Shown: piece by piece, positions 47,648-59,127 of the stretch | Position numbering within the stretch: the stretch's first letter is position 1 | Layout: every line of letters starts with the position of its first letter | DNA from: Austropuccinia psidii | Taxonomy: Eukaryota; Basidiomycota; Pucciniomycetes; Pucciniales; Sphaerophragmiaceae | Assembly: GCA_023105745.1 (NCBI GenBank) | Contig: JALGQZ010000004.1 | Span: forward strand, 66,456,612 to 66,520,611 | Direction: 5' to 3' | Length of the DNA stretch: 64,000 nt | Position numbers and translations under genes: made by a program | The notes under the pieces: model-generated | What the model was told of the DNA's origin: nothing | Databases searched by the model: none | The model's input: only the letters and a program-made list of their open reading frames with translations

Positions 47648-48985
47648 ATGCCTGTTCAACACTCACCTCCGGCAAGACAGACAAGATCTCAGGCCAGAGC
47701 TCAAGCTGTTCTCACTCCAACTCCAAGAGCTCCTCTAGATGGCACCCCAGCAGTTCCTCAACTGAGGGCCCAATTAGATAGAGGACCCCGCATGGAAGGA
47801 GCAGCACCATCCAGGAAGGAAGGAAGAGGGCCAAGGAGATCATGTTCATTCTCAGGAGTAGTTGGCGGATTTCCAGGAACTTCAAGGACTATTTTCAAAG
47901 GTCCAGGTGAAGATGGTGAAGAGGAGGAGGAGAATTCTGTGGAAGAGGAAGAGTCTGAGGGTACTGAAGGTGCCCCTGCTCCGGTGGAGGCATCCCAAGG
48001 TACTGGAGGGCCAACTCTAGCCCAGTCTAATCAGCCTGTCTCTCATCAGTCTGAACCATCTTTATTGGCCATCATGCAGCAAATGACTCAGATTATGGCC
48101 AATCTTCAAGCAGCTTCATCTTCTGAAGCATCAAGACCACCAGCCTTCAAGACTCCATCTATGAAGGCACCGGAATGCTTTGATGGGACTCAGCCCTTCA
48201 AAGTTAGAAGTTTCATTCAGTCTTGTCAATTGATATTTCATAATGATCCGGCAAACTTCGCTCAAGACAGAAAGAAGGTCCTTTATGCCACTTCATTTCT
48301 CATTGGCAGGGCTGCAAAATGGATTGAGCCTTATCTTTCCAATATCACCAATCAAGATTCAAATTACCTTCTCAATTCTTGGCTTTTATTTGAATCTCAA
48401 CTCTTCACTTTATTTGGTGACCTGAATGAAGTCAGAAAAGCAGAAGCTGAGTTGGATTCTTTAAGAATGAAAGAAGGTGGGCATGTATCCTTATACATTG
48501 CTGATTTCAGAAGCTTAGTCTCAAGAATTGGGGATTGGGGTGAAAGAGCTCTCATCCATCATTTCAGGAAGGGATTGCCATCCAGGATTTTGGATCAATT
48601 GGCCTCCCATCCTTCAAGAATTGACTCTCTTCAAGACTTAATGGACGTTACCCTGGAACTTGATACCAGGTACCATGAGAGGCAAAATGAAAAGAGTCAT
48701 CATCAAGAGAAGAAGCCAGAAGCCTCAAAGTCAAGTTCTTCTCATCCTCAAAATTCTTCAAGCTCAAGTCATAAGAAGAAGAAGAATTTTCAGAAGAGGG
48801 ACAAGCCCCATTCTTCTTTGTTGAATAAAGATTTCAAGCTCATGAACTCTGAAAAAGAAAGAAGAATCAAAGAGGGTCTTTGTACCTATTGTGGTGGGAA
48901 GCATAGTCTTGAGTCCTGTTTCAAAAGGCCTCAAAACAAGCTTACCCAACCGTCAGGAAAATTTCCCAGCCAGGGAAAAGCCTGA
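47648..48985 (+). CDS. gag: E5 Gag
   Basis: 445 codons from ATG 47648. The N-terminus is basic and Pro-rich, followed by an acidic Glu-rich stretch (about 90-115). A retrotransposon gag core follows (about 185-345: PECFDGTQPFKVRSFIQSCQLIF ... AAKWIEPYL ... GDLNEVRKAEAELDSLRM ... VSLYIADFRSLVSRIGDWGERALIHHFRKGLP). Then a Ser/His/Lys-rich linker and a knuckle CTYCGGKHSLESC (CX2CX3HX4C, one residue shorter than usual). It ends at TGA 48983-48985 directly after the frameshift heptamer. Gag forms the particle and binds element RNA. Confidence 0.93.
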   Translation: MPVQHSPPARQTRSQARAQAVLTPTPRAPLDGTPAVPQLRAQLDRGPRMEGAAPSRKEGRGPRRSCSFSGVVGGFPGTSRTIFKGPGEDGEEEEENSVEEEESEGTEGAPAPVEASQGTGGPTLAQSNQPVSHQSEPSLLAIMQQMTQIMANLQAASSSEASRPPAFKTPSMKAPECFDGTQPFKVRSFIQSCQLIFHNDPANFAQDRKKVLYATSFLIGRAAKWIEPYLSNITNQDSNYLLNSWLLFESQLFTLFGDLNEVRKAEAELDSLRMKEGGHVSLYIADFRSLVSRIGDWGERALIHHFRKGLPSRILDQLASHPSRIDSLQDLMDVTLELDTRYHERQNEKSHHQEKKPEASKSSSSHPQNSSSSSHKKKKNFQKRDKPHSSLLNKDFKLMNSEKERRIKEGLCTYCGGKHSLESCFKRPQNKLTQPSGKFPSQGKA

Positions 48986-49017
48986 GTGAAGATCATGTTG
49001 TTTTCAATGGTCTTCAC
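48973..49017 (+). promoter_or_regulatory. programmed -1 frameshift signal between E5 gag and pol
   Basis: Heptamer GGGAAAA at 48973-48979 is phased G GGA AAA in the gag frame. A 6-nt spacer (48980-48985, which includes the gag TGA) leads to an 11-bp stem, 48986-48996 with 49007-49017 (one G-U pair), and a 10-nt loop. Slipping back one base enters exactly the pol frame, which is open from here to 52701. Confidence 0.8.
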
Positions 49018-52000
49018 AGTTTTCCATCCAGAGCACAATTGTGCATTCTGAATACTGGTGTCAAAAATTCTCTTAAATTTTTTGTTTTTTCTTCTCTCTC
49101 TGATATGTTTTACAGTATTCTCATTGATTCTGGTGCTACCAACTCATTTATTGCAAAGCAGTTTGTTCACAAGTATTCTTTGACCATGTCAGAACTCCCG
49201 GAGAAGATTCCCCTTATTATTCTTGACTCCTCTGAGTCTCCTTCTTTATTTGTGACTCACCATACTAAATATATGGTTGAGCTCCCTTCCTTCCCAAGCT
49301 TTGAATGGGACTTTTTAGTCATTGATACTCCCAAGGGAGAAGACCTCATATTGGGCTTTGACTTTCTCAATCATTTTAATCCATTTATTGATTGGAGGCA
49401 AGGATTGATCACCTTTAATTCTGATCATAAGGACTATAATGATCCTTCAATTTCTTTCAGTAATGACTTTTCTTCTGCCAAATCATGTGCAGCTCTGGTT
49501 GGTGATTCTAGAACACCATCATTTCCGTCTTCTGTCCATATTCCTTCCCTTAATTCCCATCAGTCATTACTATCATCTAGAGATGAAGTCTTCAAAGAGA
49601 TTCAAGATGTGGGAGAAGATAATTCTGTATCTTCACTTCATCTCTTCTTTGGGAATATGGACCTTCCTCCTTCATCTTATCATGACTCCCTGGAGGAGTT
49701 GTGGGATGAAGAGGAAGAGCCAGAAGAAATAGAAACCGTGATGAAGGTTGTTCCTTCTGTTTATCACCAATATTTGGATGTATTTTCCAAGGTGAAAGCA
49801 GAAAAACTTCCTCCTCACCGCGCCTGTGATCATCATATCGAGCTGGAGGGGTCTCTACCTCCAGTTGGGGTGATCTACTCTTTATCAAACCAAGAGTCAG
49901 ATACACTCAGGGCCTACATTTCAGAGAATGTAGAGAAAGGTTTCATCCGGCCAAGCTCCTCTTCTACAGGAGCACCTGTTCTTTTTGTCAAAAAGAAAGA
50001 CGGTGGCCTCCGTTTGTGTGTTGATTACCGCAAGCTCAATGCTGTTACTAGGAAGAACAAGTATCCTGTTCCTCCTATGAATCAGCTTCTCACTGTTTTC
50101 AATGGTTCTTCTATCTTCTCCAAGATTGATTTGCGTGGTGCATATAACCTGCTCAGAATCAAGGAAGGTGATGAACATTTGACTTGTTTTAGAACCAAAT
50201 ATGGTAGTTATGAGTACTTGGTTATGCCATTTGGGCTTACCAATGCTCCTGCTTCTTTTCAAAATCTCGTCAATGATATTTTTTATGATCTTCTTGATGT
50301 TTATGTTGTGGTTTATTTGGATGACATTATGGTCTTTTCCAAATCTGAGGAAGAACATGTCACTCATGTGTCCACTGTTCTTTCCAGACTCAGAGCCAAT
50401 AACCTCTTTGCTAAGGCGTCCAAATGCCTATTTCATGTTTCTAGTGTGGAATATCTTGGTTATGTAGTTTCTTCTGAAGGCCTCAAGATGGACCAAGCAA
50501 AAGTCCAGCAAATTCTCAATTGGCCACCTCCAAGAAACCTCAAGGCTCTTCAATCATTCCTTGGCTTTGCCAATTTTTACCGCCGTTTCATCAAGAATTA
50601 TTCAAAGAAAATTAGTTCACTCACAAGTTTCCTCAAGAAAGATTCCCGTTTTCCCCTCAATGAGGAAGCTCTTAGACAGTTTCATCAACTCAAAGAGGCA
50701 TTCACCACTGCTCCAATCCTTTCTCATTTCAATCCCTCTCTACCCACCATTGTAGAGACCGATGCATCAGATTATGCCTTGGGTGCTGTACTGAGTCAGG
50801 TCTCTGACTCAGGAAAACATCCCATTGCATTTGATAGCCGCAAGCTTCTCCCAGCTGAGCTCAATTATGAGATTCATGACAAGGAACTCCTTGGCATAGT
50901 CTGGGCTCTCAAGCGCTGGAGAGCTTTCCTTCTTTCTATTTCTTCCCCTTTTGAAGTTCTCACCGATCATTCATCTCTTCAATATTTCATGTCTTCCAAG
51001 ATTCTCACTCGCCGTCAAGCCCGCTGGGCTGAATTTTTATCTGAATTTCATTTCTCAATCACTTACCGCCCTGGCCGCTTGGCCACCCTTCCAGATGCCT
51101 TGTCACGTCGGGACGACGTTTACCCGGAGAGGGGGGAGGATTTCATCAGCAAGAATCCAATGAACTATCAGAAGATAATCAAGCAAGATGAAATTCAAGC
51201 CTCAAAGTTTTTTGCAGTCAAGGTGGATTCATTTTCAAATTTGATTGATTTAATTCAGAAGGCAGTATGGCAAGATTCTCAATATAGAAGTGTCCTTGAA
51301 GATTTGGGTAAAGGTAAATCTGTCCAAGATTATTCTCTTGATTCCTCTTCCAAACTTCTCCTTTTCAAAGATCGGGTGGTGGTCCCAAATGACCCCACAA
51401 TTCAACTCAATATACTTCAAAAGCGGCATGACTCTCCTCTAGCTGGACACCCTGGCCAAGAGAAGACTCTCAAACTTTTCAAGCGGGATTTCCACTGGCC
51501 CGGCATGACTCAATTTATCAAGGATTATGTCTCATCCTGTCAACAGTGTTCAAGAAACAAAAATATTCATCACAAGAAGTTTGGACTCCTCAAGCCTCTT
51601 CCAATTCCAAGTGGTCCTTGGATTTGTCTTTCAATGGATTTCATCACTCAACTGCCACTGTCCAATTCCTTTGATTCAATTTTAGTCATAGTGGACAGAT
51701 TCTCAAAAATGGCGGTTTTTATTCCAACAATAGCTTCGATCACTTCATTAGATTTGGCCCATTTATTCATCAAGAATATTTTCTCAAAGCATGGCCTTCC
51801 TTCAAGCATTGTTAGTGATCGAGGTTCACTTTTTGTTTCTTCCTTTTGGACCAACCTTTGTCAGCAGCTCAAGATTTCAAGAGACTTGTCAACTGCTTAC
51901 CATCCAGAAACTGATGGACAGACAGAGAGGGTAAATCAGATACTAGAACAGTACCTTCGGATGTATGTCAGTTATCATCAAGATGATTGGAACACCTGGC

Positions 52001-52701
52001 TCCCTCTGGCTGAATTTGCCTACAATAACTCTGACCACTCTTCAACAAAACAATCACCGTTTTTCACTGTTTATGGAAGAGATCCTCATTTTGACTCAGT
52101 TCACATCACTCAAGACACTCCGGCTGGAAAGTTATCAACAAAATTCCAATCAGTACAGCAAGATGTCAAGAGAGAACTTGAAGTTGCCATAAACAGGTTT
52201 AAGAGGTATGCAGATAAAAGTAGAGCAAGTCCACCTGTTTTCAATCCCGGTGACATGGTATGGCTTTCTTCCAAGAACATCAAATCAACCAGACCCACCA
52301 AAAAGCTGTCTGAAAGATGGCTGGGTCCTTTTCCAATCTTGAAGAAAATCAGCACTCATGCCTACCACCTCAAGCTTCCATCTCAATGGAAATCCATCCA
52401 CCCAGTTTTCCATATTTCCCTTTTGGAACCAGTCAAGACGTCAACAATCCCAAATAGGCATCAAGAGCCTCCTCCTCCAATCACCATTGAAGAAGAAGAG
52501 GAATGGGAAGTCTCTCAAATACTGGACTCAAAGCTCAAGAGAGGAAAATTATGGTACCTGGTGGAATGGAAAGGTTTCAGTCAAGACCCAGAAAGATCCA
52601 CTTGGGAACCAACCGAAAACCTCAAGAATTGTCCTGAACTTGTCAAAGATTTTCATTCATTATATCCTGACAAGCCTGGGCCGAATTCTTCAAAAGCTTG
52701 A
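48980..52701 (+). CDS. pol: E5 Pol: protease, RT, RNase H, integrase, chromodomain
   Basis: Entered by -1 frameshift; the pol frame has no ATG at its beginning. Counting from 49039 as codon 1: protease FYSILIDSGATNSFIA (Asp near 30); RT with LCVDYRKLNAV, MPFGLTNAPASFQ and YLDD near 426; RNase H (ETDASDYALGAVL, HDKELLGIVWALKRW, LTDHSSL, PDALSRR); integrase HHCC (H..GHPGQ ... CQQCSRN) and D867, D927, E963; C-terminal GDMVWLSSKNI; chromodomain WEVSQILDSKLKRGKLWYLVEWKGFS...STWEPTENL at about 1150-1205. The enzymes copy element RNA and integrate the cDNA; the chromodomain probably tethers integration to modified histones. No lesion seen. Confidence 0.95.
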
Positions 52702-53517
52702 TTCATTATGGTGCTTGGTGGGGAGAGGAATTACCAAAAGTAAGTCCCACTCCTGGTATGCACCTTTAGGGGTATTCTACTCTTTTTGTTGTAAGCATCA
52801 CCTTGGCCACTCTGTGAGCACTTTGCAATTTTGGACACAGATCTTTGGCATGGCTTTCAACTTCATTTCCAATCTTATGGCCATTTTTACTTGGGACAAT
52901 GGGCCATTCACTTTTCAATTCATTTCCAAGATTCCAAATTCAAGTTCATTCCTTCAACATTTTTTGTTTTATTTTTATGGGACTGGCGGGAGTGGTAATT
53001 ACCAAAAGTAAGTTCCTCTCCTGGTGTGCACTTCCCTGAGGGGTCTACAATCTTGTCAAAACATCACCTTGGCCACTTTGTGAGCACCTGGCATCAAATT
53101 TGTCTTTCCAGGTCCTTGGCCAATTTCAAAACCAGTTATCAACCTCCATGATAAAGATTGGAACCTCCTCAAGATTCAATTCATTTCTCTTTTTCTTTTT
53201 CCTTTTCTTTTCTTAATTTCATTTTCATTCTTTATTATTATTTTATTTTCATTTTAACTTTTCTTTTATCACGTCAATTATCACGTCAAAAAATTTCATT
53301 CATTTTAAAATTCAATTCCAATCATGAAGCCAATGTCAAAAGAAGATCAAGCAAGTCCTGCGTCAAATGTCAATTTTTAATATCAGTCTTCAAATTTCTT
53401 ATCTTAATCAGTCCTCTTGAATCACTCTCTCAAAATCTTTCCAATAGCCTCAACAGGCTTCACCTTGTATTGGTGCTCAGGAGCTCACCATTTCAAGGTG
53501 GGGGTACTGTCACAACC
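52702..53517 (+). other. E5 3' untranslated region
   Basis: 816 bp with no supported gene. It holds an imperfect direct duplication: accaaaagtaagt and catcaccttggccact occur near 52733/52796 and again near 53001/53062. It ends in the polypurine tract aaggtgggggtac before the LTR. Confidence 0.7.
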
Positions 53518-54993
53518 ATGGCAATTCACCTCCTTGGATCCCCATATGGCATATCAAGCCACGGTTCCTTTATGGCCAATTGGCCATATCCATCACCAGT
53601 GGCCAATATGGCCACGTCATTATCTTATGTACCATTTATGGCCATTTGTGTTTTGGGGCCTTCATGGCCCTTCACCTCTATCCAGCACCCATAGCGGCAA
53701 TTTATGCCCAAATGGGTATTTCTGGTCATTTCCCTCAAAACCAGGGGAAATGGCCCAAATGGCTGTTTTTGGCCATTTGGGCTCATAATGCGCATTTTGC
53801 GCATTTTTGCGCATTTGCGCACTTTTTGCGCATTTGCGCACTTTTTGCGCATTTTGTGCACTTTTTGCGCACTTTGACGCAAAGTGTCCAAAAGACACTT
53901 TCCCGCCTTTTGGGCCAGTTTTTGGCTCAGAACCCAAAAATGGCCAAAAACCCCAAAAGGCCCAGAAACACCATTCCAAGCTCTGAAGCCATTACATCCA
54001 TCCTTTTCCCTCTGCCTTTCCACCTCAAGACCTTTGGACGTAATCTTCTTGCCAATCAACCAATATGCCATAAATGATGTTATATATCTTTGTGCATCAT
54101 TTTTCAACAGCAATTCAATGGTGGCAATATCAAATGCTCATTTCAACATTCCAACATCTCATCACGTCATCAAGGCACCCAATCATTCAGAGGAATCATC
54201 AAGGCTCAAGAGCAAGTGTTTCAGCGTCAAAGACCAATGACGCCATCAAGCAGTCATTGGTTATTCTCACTCCAAGTATTCCTTCCAAGGGAATACTGTC
54301 AATTCATTCTCAAGTGTATTCAAGAGGCAGTGCCAAAAAGAAGTTGTCAAGTGTCAAAGCTCCACTCAATCCATCTTGGCAACCATATTCATTTCAATAC
54401 AGTCTGGATCCATCAAGACCTGTATTTCATTTTCAATCATGGGAAATTCATTCAACCCAATTCAATTTCAACATTAGCCAGCTGTATCAATTCCCAAAAG
54501 AATCAATACAGCCTCAAGGATCAATACAGATCAGTTTTCAGCCTGAAGAACTCAAGCTCCCAACTTTTCACATATACCGGCTACCCTTTCCACCCTGGGG
54601 GGTTTTCCCCAGTTAATTAATATATTTTGATTTTATTTTATCTCTATTTTCCTTTCACTTTAGTTAAGCAAATACTGATATTATTAAGTCAGTCATTTAG
54701 CACCTTTCTCTTTCTCTTTCTTCGCCTGTCAATGGATATTTGGTGGTCATATCCTTACTAATTCCATTATTCATTTTTGGCAGGTTGAAACAGTGATTAA
54801 GGACTTACTTGGTTGGCTCTTTGGCCATTTGGCTTCCCTTTCCTCTTTTGCATCTCATCTTGTACCTGCATATCTTTTAGAGGAATTCATTCTTATTATT
54901 TTTGTTCTTTATCCTTTTGGAGTCTTCCAAGTGAGTTCCCTGATTGCTGAGTGCCAGGCCACTCTTGTATTCTGTCCAAGAGCCCCTGTGACA
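53518..54993 (+). repeat. E5 3' LTR
   Basis: 1476 bp, TGTCACAACC to CTGTGACA. Outside the GCGCATTT tract I saw a single substitution relative to the 5' LTR. Confidence 0.95.
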
Positions 54994-54998
54994 AGTAT

Positions 54999-57900
54999 TC
55001 AAAAATTCCACAATGGACTATTATTCTTAGTAGTTTCTTGGCATTGTCTGTTAAGACATTTTGATGAAAACCCTTAAGAGCATCCATAGCTGTAATGAAC
55101 TTAGCTTGTGACAATTGGGTCAATGTCTCATGGATTCTAGGTAATGGATATCTGTCTGGAATGGTATAGGTGTTCAGGGCTCTGAAGTTTCCTACCATCC
55201 TTGATTTTCCATTATGCCAAGTTATAATGACAGGTGTAGTGACTTCTACCTGTTCATTATGTCCTACTTTTCTCAGTCCTCAAAGGTCCATTAATTCTTT
55301 AATGTGTACCTCTAAGGCTTCTCTGGCTCTTGGACTAGCTGGGTAAGCTGGTCTCCTTAGTAAGGGTGGGTAAGGCTTTTCCACATTAAAAATTATCTCT
55401 ACTTCATGCCCAATTATAGCACCTAGTGGCTCTTTGTCAGTTGCAAAGGCATTTTTGTACTTAAATAAGAGGTCAATTACTTTTTCTTTCATTCTATCTG
55501 TTAATTCTTGATTGAATTCTTCCTCTTTAAGTTGTTCAGATATAAAAAGATCCTTTTCTGGAATCTTTTCTTCATTCTTAATAACTGTAATTTGTTTTTT
55601 GCTATTTAAGAAGCCAAACTTCTGTCTCTTATTGTCTCCTATAGTAAAATATCTATCCTTCTGGTTAGAGATATCTATATCATAGATTGATAAGTAGTCA
55701 TTTCCCAGGATAAAGTGATTACTGGTACAGTTGTCCATTACCACAAATTCCACTTTAATTCTGACACATTGTGAAGGGTGAGGAAAAATTAGTGTTAAAT
55801 CAATTATTCCAAGGGGCTTCATGCTCTCACTTGCACTACTGAATTTGACACCTTGTATTGGCATAAGTTTTTCTTGCCAGTCTGGGACAATGGTTTTTAA
55901 ATAACTTTTGCCAACACAGGTGCAATATGCTCCTGTATCTAAGTTAGCTTTTCCTTCTTGGATATCAACCATAACAATACTTATACTTGATTTTCCAGCT
56001 GTATATCCCATTCCTCTTGCAGGTTTGGTTCTATACATTTTGGCATCTTGTATATTTGTCAGGTTTGTGTCAGATGTTCCAACTTGTGGTAAGTTTGAGT
56101 TGACATCTAGTACTTCAGAAATTATATCAATATTATTAATTTCTGCATTAATTATATTGATTTCATCACTTTCAGAAGTTTCTGATTCTTCTGTCTCTTT
56201 TTCAGAGTCAGATTCTTCCTCTTTGTCATTGTGGTTTTCTGTTCCCACAATTTCATTGATTTTTGCCTTTTTTAGGCAATGATTGGCTAAGTGTCCAATA
56301 CCTCCACATTTATGGCATTTCCTTTGCTCATTATTATTGGATGTACTGGGCTTGAAGGATTCTTTTGATTTATCTTTTTTGATAAATGGTTTATTTGGGC
56401 TTTTAATGTCCAATTTCTTCCAAGTCCTGCCAATTTTTGTTCTTGTCACTATGTCTTCCAGTGCATCAATGTACTCTTCTGTGGAGCATGGCTCTATACA
56501 CCTGCTTCTTAGGGCATGTTCTAGCTCTCCTCCACATTTCTTGAGTATTTTCATATGCACCATTTTTTGTGACATTTCTGGGTACAATGCATTAAGTCTT
56601 TCAACTTGTTTTAAGAACCAAGTTAAAGGTTTATCTTTCTCTGGGTCAAAGAAAGAATTTTCAAATGCATTTTCTATCTTATACCTCCAGGCATCATTTG
56701 CCCACTTGGTGATTATTTCTTGTTTCCACCAAGACCAGGTATTTTTACCATTTGTTTGTCTTATGCCATAATACCATCTTTTTGCAGATTTTTCAAACAA
56801 TGAATGTAATCTTGCAGTGATTAATTCATCTGGTATGGCATAGTCTTCTTGTAACATGTCAATCGTTTTAATAAATGATATGTGGTCATATTCACCTTCT
56901 CCTGTTAATGTTGGCCATTCTTTTAATTGAGGTGCTTCCTTCATTAAGACTTGGTTATTGTCTTGGTGACTCAAGTCTTTTATGAAAGTATTTGTCAATT
57001 CCTCTTTTGTTTTAACAGGGCTTCTTATATGAGAAAATGGAGTTGATAAATTTGGCATATTTAAATTAGCCTCATTCATTTTATCCATTTTTTCAGTAAT
57101 AAGCCTTATTTCACTTTGAATATCATCTTTTAGATGCATTCTTGCTTCATCACTTTTTTCCACATGGTCCAAAAGTAATTTTTGGTGTGATGAAGTCTTT
57201 TCTTCAAATTTTTCTACAGAAATTCTTAATTTGTTTAATTTTTCTGTAAGATTGTCAATACTCACATCATAATTGATTGTAAAAGTTTTCTCTTTGATAT
57301 CACTTATGTATTTGTACAATTCTTGTTGTCCTTGTATTAATTTCTGAGTATTGTCAATTAATACTTTTGGTTTATTATTTTCAATCATAAATTTTATGTT
57401 ATCAATTTCTTTCTTATTTTGTACAACAAGTTTGGTTAAAGATGATAAGCTATTATTTATTTCTTGGAAAGATAATAACCTATTTTTAATGTCTTTAAGA
57501 GGTAAAATACTATTTTTAAGCTCTGTTAAAGTATTTACAACATCAGGATACAAGGTTATTTCTTTGGGAAATGGGGTTGTCTCATTCTTTGTTCCTCTTT
57601 GTCTTTGAATTCCATCAAAGTTCTGGCCATGTTGAAAACATTGTCCATGGCATCCTTTTGGATTTTTGGGATCCTGTAGCTTGGGGAATATGGTTTCCTC
57701 CAATTCTTTTTCTTGTTCTTCTTCCCTTCTTGGGGAAGTGGGTTGGCTTGGGGCTTGCTGGTAGAAGCTACTGGGGCTTCTTCCTTGGTTGCCTCCCTCT
57801 CTTTGGTGTGGTAATCCTTGATTTTTTTGATTTGAGGTTTGGATGACAGTGGATTCCATCCATTGGAGTATCTCACTATTTCCTCCTCTTTGAGGAGCTT

Positions 57901-58249
57901 TTTCAGGATGTGCCAGGAGTTCATCACTCCTTGGTGTATTTGAGGCAGCATTTCCCAATCTTTTTCCTTATACACTGTGTAATACTGCTTGTACTGGCTC
58001 ATGTAGATGTCTATTTGAGCCCTCTGAATGTGATTTGTACCTGTTTGAGTCACTCATACTTAGTTCCAATTCTGGTTCAGATATCGCGGGCATTTCTGGG
58101 ACTTGCCTTTGGGATAAGGCACTTCCGTGTGTGGATTCTGTTCCACTGGGGATATTGCCCTTCCTTTTCCCTTTTAAGGAATCAATTCTACCTTTGAGTC
58201 CAGCTCCATCTGATTGGATGGAGTATTGGGAGCCTCTTCTGGTAGTCAT
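54999..58249 (-). pseudogene. gag-pol: E4 gag, protease and RT N-terminal part (frame A)
   Basis: Frame A starts MTTRRGSQYS at ATG 58249-58247 and has a TAA near 57969. It is open 57958-55280 with coiled-coil gag, [30 protein letters not shown], knuckle CHKCGGIGHLANHC, protease LDTGAYCTCVGKSYL and [25 protein letters not shown] near 55279 precedes the RT start ([37 protein letters not shown]), where E5 interrupts. It continues at 45455. Confidence 0.85.
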
Positions 58250-58628
58250 ATGTTAAGAAAAATAAGAAATAAGAAGATTTAAGAACAGGCATTCTTCTTA
58301 TGGCAATTTAGAAATGAGGTCCTCACCTTCAGAGTCCTGAATAGTGGGTCCTGGAAAGTCCAATTTCTTGGATTCATTTTTCTTAGTTATTATTGGTGCA
58401 TATGTTAAGAAAAATAAGAAATAAGAAGATTTAAGAACAGGAATTCTTCTTATGGCAATTGAGAAATGAGGTACTCACCTTCAGAGTCTTGAATGGTGTG
58501 TCCTGGAAAGTCTAATTTCTTAGCTTTCTTTCTTTTAGTGATAACTGGTGTTGGAGAACTTTGACAAGTTTCTTCCACCAATCTCTCAACAGTAGTTTGG
58601 TTATCTTCTGTTGGGTTATCCTCAAACA
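57556..58628 (-). pseudogene. E4 ORF-b (spliced)
   Basis: Exon a 58628-58479 follows acceptor TTTTTTAG and reads FEDNPTEDNQTTVE ... KLDFPGHTIQDSE. An intron ending ACCAG at 58239 joins exon b (EEAPNTPSNQMELD). Stops follow, and the conserved part is open again from 58053 to 57556 with YSNGWNPL, YRIPKIQKDAMDNVFNMARTLMEF and a charged tail. It shows the same ORF-b blocks as E1-E3. Confidence 0.55.
58247..58550 (-). repeat. 152-bp tandem duplication of an exon-intron unit in E4
   Basis: The segment from 58247 recurs from 58399 (period 152). It contains the end of ORF-b exon a (KLDFPG.TIQDSE) and the following intron start (GTGAGG in one copy, GTGAGT in the other). The copies differ at a handful of sites. 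Confidence 0.85.
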
Positions 58629-59107
58629 CTAAAAAAGACAAATAAATATAAGTCTTTTTATAAGAAGTGTTATTTTTTGGCAAGATATGGCAATTTTCCA
58701 TGTAGAAATTGCTTTTATATCTTTTAAAAAATTGAAATGAATAAAGAAATGAATAAAAATGAATAAAAATATCTTTTTTATTGGTTTTTAATATTTTTTA
58801 TATTTTTATTTTTATTTTTAAGGAATAAAATAAAAATTAATATGATTCTTTATAAAATTAAATTATAATAAAAATTATTTTTAATTTATAGAATATCTTT
58901 TTTAATCACTAGAGTCACTCAAAGAAAGTTCTTACAAGTCTAAGGATGTGAAAAACCACGTGTAAGACAGTACAATTGCTTTCCAAATGCCTCAATAGCT
59001 TTTGAAATCAATAAAATATAAAATTATTATATAATTTTATGATTATAAATATAATTTATTATTGGATAAACCCAATTGGAATCTTCTTAAAGGTCTTTTA
59101 AGTAAAT

Positions 59108-59125
59108 ATCACGGCCAGGCCCCCA
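59108..59125 (-). other. E4 primer-binding site
   Basis: On the minus strand TGGGGGCCTGGCCGTGAT, 2 nt from the LTR, identical to E3. Confidence 0.8.
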
Positions 59126-59127
59126 AA

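Larger units (their letters stand above)
45461..54993 (+). mobile_element. E5: apparently intact chromodomain Ty3/gypsy element
   Basis: LTRs 45461-46935 (1475 bp) and 53518-54993 (1476 bp), target duplication agtat at 45456-45460 and 54994-54998. Gag and pol are open with all catalytic residues and a frameshift site between them. The LTRs are nearly identical outside a GCGCATTT-type tract. It sits in E4 RT. No TGG-type PBS is visible after the 5' LTR, so priming may differ from E1-E4. Confidence 0.95.

Noticed and set aside
57565..57571. TTTCCCA heptamer just before the E4 ORF-b stop, phased for -1 slipping into gag
   Set aside because: Frame A is open upstream in related copies, so no frameshift is needed. 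There is no clear stem downstream, and the heptamer is absent from E1-E3.
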